Source: Tabrizicola caldifontis
GTDB lineage: Bacteria; Pseudomonadota; Alphaproteobacteria; Rhodobacterales; Rhodobacteraceae
Length of the DNA: 64,000 nt
Assembly (NCBI RefSeq): GCF_004762095.1
Contig: NZ_SIJH01000012.1
Span: forward strand, 62,001 to 126,000
Reading direction: 5' to 3'
Shown: piece by piece, positions 61,656-64,000 of the stretch
Layout: each line of letters opens with the position of its first letter
Numbering within the stretch: position 1 is the first letter of the stretch
Made by a program: the position numbers and the translations under genes
The notes under the pieces: model-generated
What the model was told of the DNA's origin: nothing
Seen by the model: only the letters and a program-made list of their open reading frames with translations
Databases searched by the model: none

Positions 61656-62444
61656 ATGCCGCAAGACCGCGTCGTTCTATGCATGAAATGGGGAACGCTG
61701 TTTCCTGCCGATTATGTGAACGTCCTGTTTAGGGCTGCCAGCAGGCATCTGACCCCAGGCTTCCGCTTCATTTGCCTGACCGACCGGACAGAGGGGCTGG
61801 ACTCGGGGATCGTCACCGCACCGATCCCCGACATCGGTCTGACACCCGGGCAGATTCGTGCGCCAGGAGTGTGGAGGAAGCTCGCCCTGTTCCACCCCGA
61901 TGTTGCCGCGCTTGCTCCGGGTGCGCGTGCGCTGGTCATCGACCTGGACATGGTGATCCTTGGCCCGCTCGACCAGTTCTTTGCGACGAAGGGCGGAATT
62001 ATCTTGCTGGACACCGGACACGACTGGCGCGGGCGTGACCCTGTGCAGCCATCGACCGGGGTCTTTGCTTTCACTTTAGGGGAACAGCACCACATCCTAC
62101 GCCTATTTCAGGCTGACCCGACAGGCGCAATGGCAAGGTTTCGTAACGAACAGGATTTCGTCGCCGCGCACGCAACGGATGTTTCGCTTTGGCCGACGGG
62201 TGCAGTCATCAGCTTCAAGCGCCACCTGGCGCGTCGGTATGGTCGCGATTTGATACTGCTGCCGCCAGCTCCCGCCCCCGGCCCTTCGATTCTGGCTTTT
62301 CACGGCGACCCGCGCCCAGCGGACTTGTTGCGGGCCGGGATCTGGGGCCGGTTTCCGCATGTCGGCCGGGGACCAGTTGGCTGGCTACAAGAATATTGGA
62401 TCAGACACGGCGCATCACTAGAGTTCATACGAAAACAATCATGA
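61656..62444 (+). CDS. Predicted glycosyltransferase
   Basis: Start chosen at 61656, just after GGAGGG, giving 262 residues. The protein opens with VVLCMKWGTLFPADYVNVLF and contains VIDLDMVILGPLDQF, whose D-x-D is typical of metal-dependent sugar transferases. STGVFAF and ILAFHGDPRP follow. I associate the pattern with a poorly described GT family common in Rhodobacteraceae surface-glycan loci. The gene is divergent from the epimerase gene (102 bases) and overlaps the pyruvyltransferase gene by ATGA (62441-62444). The acceptor is unknown. Confidence 0.75.
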   Translation: MPQDRVVLCMKWGTLFPADYVNVLFRAASRHLTPGFRFICLTDRTEGLDSGIVTAPIPDIGLTPGQIRAPGVWRKLALFHPDVAALAPGARALVIDLDMVILGPLDQFFATKGGIILLDTGHDWRGRDPVQPSTGVFAFTLGEQHHILRLFQADPTGAMARFRNEQDFVAAHATDVSLWPTGAVISFKRHLARRYGRDLILLPPAPAPGPSILAFHGDPRPADLLRAGIWGRFPHVGRGPVGWLQEYWIRHGASLEFIRKQS

Positions 62445-63283
62445 GGATTTCTGTTTTTCGAAAAGACAGGAAGAATGTCGGGGACTGGTGGTCGGTCCCC
62501 GCGCGGTATTTTGACGTTTCGAAGGATGGCAATTACGATCTTGCTCGGCCGGAAGAAATTCCGAATGAACCAGGTATAGTCGTCCTGGGAGGTGGAGGCT
62601 TGGGTCGGAAAAATTTCGAGCCATTCATCCGATCACTACTGCGAGAGGACCGGAAGTACATCGTCATAGGTTGGGGAATAGGGGCTGACTCGGTTACGCT
62701 GTCCGGCAAAATCCTTCCAAAACCCACTGATATGCAACAATTGTTGTCTTATTTTGATGGACTAGACGAAATCGGCACACGCATTCATAACGGAATTGCC
62801 AGCTATCCGGACGCAAGATACCGCTGGGTTCCATGTGCCTCATGCTTGAGTCCCTTTTTCGACGAACTGCGTGAAACTCCAATTAAATATCGGATGGGCT
62901 TTTACGAACACCTCCGGGAACCTCTTGCCAAGCATCTTGGCGGCCGTGGATGGATATTGAGGCGGCTTGTCGGCGGTTGCAGATTTCTTTCCAATCGCGG
63001 GATTGACCTGCGGTCGAAACTACAATTTCTGGCTGAATCGGAATTCGTAATTACCAACAGCTATCACGGTGTGTTCTGGGGCACACTTCTTGCTCGTAAA
63101 GTAGTCTGCGTACCGTTCAAGAACGGCCTATTCTCATTCAAGCACGCCCCCGCATATCTCGATATTGACGGGATCGAGTCAGCCATGGATAGGGCAGTTT
63201 CCTACCCTGATGCCTTGGAAGAGTGTCGCAACGCAAACAAGGCCTTCCATGCAGAAATGACAGCCAAGTACGGCGCCCTGTGA
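62441..63283 (+). CDS. Polysaccharide pyruvyl transferase family protein
   Basis: A 280-residue protein. ISVFRKDRKNVGDWWSVPAR, IVVLGGGGLG, VIGWGIGADS, IGTRIHNGIAS, and later FVITNSYHGVFWGTLLARKV are the typical sequence of PS_pyruv_trans proteins; the NSYHG histidine is conserved. Members add pyruvate ketals to sugars or act as glycosyltransferases. The coding DNA is AT-richer than its neighbours: 62701-62760 contains 24 G or C of 60, against 38 of 60 at 60061-60120. That suggests recent acquisition, perhaps with the glycosyltransferase it overlaps. Confidence 0.85.
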   Translation: MRISVFRKDRKNVGDWWSVPARYFDVSKDGNYDLARPEEIPNEPGIVVLGGGGLGRKNFEPFIRSLLREDRKYIVIGWGIGADSVTLSGKILPKPTDMQQLLSYFDGLDEIGTRIHNGIASYPDARYRWVPCASCLSPFFDELRETPIKYRMGFYEHLREPLAKHLGGRGWILRRLVGGCRFLSNRGIDLRSKLQFLAESEFVITNSYHGVFWGTLLARKVVCVPFKNGLFSFKHAPAYLDIDGIESAMDRAVSYPDALEECRNANKAFHAEMTAKYGAL

Positions 63284-63318
63284 TTTTCTTGCCGGGATCA
63301 TCATACTGGCATTCTGGC

Positions 63319-64000
63319 TCACCCCAAGTCCTCCCATCTCAACTGCGTGTTCCGCGTCACGGCCCGCTTCAGCCGCTTGCCCACCACCTTGTCGAAGTCA
63401 TAGGCCGCGATCTCGCCCGAGCCCGGACGCCGCGCCCAGATGTCGGCCTCGGCGATCACATGGCCCTCGGGCAGGTCGCGGTCGACCACAACCGAGCCGC
63501 GGGCGAAGCGATAGACATCCTCCTCGGGCGCGGACCGTTGCTTGGGGTTGTTCGCGGCGATCCAGATCTCCTTCGACCGGTCGATCAGGAAGCGCAGTTC
63601 CGCCGGGTCCATCGAGTTGATGATGTCCGGCCCCTTGCGATAGCGCGTGTCGGTGTAATGCCGTTCCAGGATGCAGGCGCCCAGCGCCACCGAGGCCAGT
63701 GCCATTTCCGGCCCGATGGAATGGTCGGAAAAGCCCACCACCGCTTTCGGGAAGGCCTCGCGCAGTTCGGTCACCCCGCGCAGGCTGACGATCTCGGCCG
63801 GGCTGGGGTAAAGGTTGGTGCATTCCAGCAGCGCATAATCCACCCCGGCCCGGTCGAGGATGTCCACGCTGGCGCGGATCGTCTCGATCGTCTGCATCCC
63901 CGTGGACAGGATCACCGGCTTGCCCTTCCGCGCGATGTGGCGGATCAGCGGCAGGTTGTCGGCCTCGCCCGAGCCGATCTTGTAGGCCGGCACGTCCAGC
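63319..64000 (-). CDS. N-acetylneuraminate synthase family protein (NeuB/LegI-like), C-terminal part
   Basis: The frame continues past the right edge; 226 complete codons of its 3' end are visible. YKIGSGEADNLPLIRHIARK, ILSTGMQTIETIRASV and ECTNLYPSPAE belong to the TIM barrel, and VGFSDHSIGPEMALASVALG contains the conserved histidine. GACILERHYT resembles the usual GAxxxEKHFT motif. The C-terminal SAF domain follows (residues around VVVDRDLPEGHVIAEADIWA). It condenses a ManNAc-type sugar with phosphoenolpyruvate. It completes the precursor route with the epimerase and cytidylyltransferase nearby. Confidence 0.9.
   Translation of the reverse strand, partial: LDVPAYKIGSGEADNLPLIRHIARKGKPVILSTGMQTIETIRASVDILDRAGVDYALLECTNLYPSPAEIVSLRGVTELREAFPKAVVGFSDHSIGPEMALASVALGACILERHYTDTRYRKGPDIINSMDPAELRFLIDRSKEIWIAANNPKQRSAPEEDVYRFARGSVVVDRDLPEGHVIAEADIWARRPGSGEIAAYDFDKVVGKRLKRAVTRNTQLRWEDLG

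Overview
The window is G+C-rich, gene-dense chromosomal DNA from an alphaproteobacterium, most likely of the Rhodobacteraceae. Supporting signs are a tRNA-His with no encoded G-1 and with A73, a GAAC-N7-GAAC SOS box in front of an mmcB gene, a three-gene phosphatidylcholine route (pssA, psd, pmtA), an RpoH sigma factor with neighbours typical of the group, and an Anbu peptidase operon. I saw no IS element, prophage, CRISPR array or clear pseudogene. kynA at the left edge and a NeuB-like synthase at the right edge are cut by the window.

Region 1 (1-10.2 kb) is aromatic catabolism around anthranilate. The left edge holds tryptophan 2,3-dioxygenase. Next comes a leftward operon: 2-aminobenzoyl-CoA monooxygenase/reductase (flavin monooxygenase fused to an Old Yellow Enzyme domain), SDR, MarR, crotonase, acyl-CoA dehydrogenase, hotdog thioesterase and RidA. 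A divergent rightward operon encodes enoyl-CoA hydratase, 3-hydroxyacyl-CoA dehydrogenase and thiolase. The two operons share a perfect 18-bp palindrome, and a near copy lies upstream of kynA.

Region 2 (10.4-26.6 kb) starts with a two-component flavin monooxygenase pair and its own winged-helix regulator. A divergon follows. Leftward are isatin hydrolase, a CrtI-like FAD oxidoreductase, MarR, and the two subunits of an indolepyruvate-type 2-oxoacid:ferredoxin oxidoreductase. Rightward are a second CrtI-like oxidoreductase and a complete peptide-type ABC importer; a converging thioesterase closes the block. The two promoters face each other across overlapping palindromes. I propose that this block and region 1 form one route, isatin to isatinate to 2-aminobenzoyl-CoA, which would bypass the CoA ligase that is absent from the window.

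Region 3 (26.8-49 kb) is mostly housekeeping: tRNA-His, SOS-controlled mmcB, a probable 6S RNA, a DUF481 outer-membrane protein, LysR, the Anbu/transglutaminase/alpha-E/ATP-grasp operon, an exonuclease-DNA ligase pair, an M3 peptidase, a B12-binding protein, phospholipid genes, rpoH and rluD.

Region 4 (48.6-55.5 kb) is a polyamine-type ABC importer between two amidases. Region 5 (55.5-64 kb) makes cell-surface sugars: a Gfo/Idh/MocA-cytidylyltransferase-SDR operon, two tandem GT30 (Kdo-transferase-like) genes with a hydrolysing UDP-GlcNAc 2-epimerase, an AT-richer glycosyltransferase/pyruvyltransferase pair, and a NeuB-like synthase.
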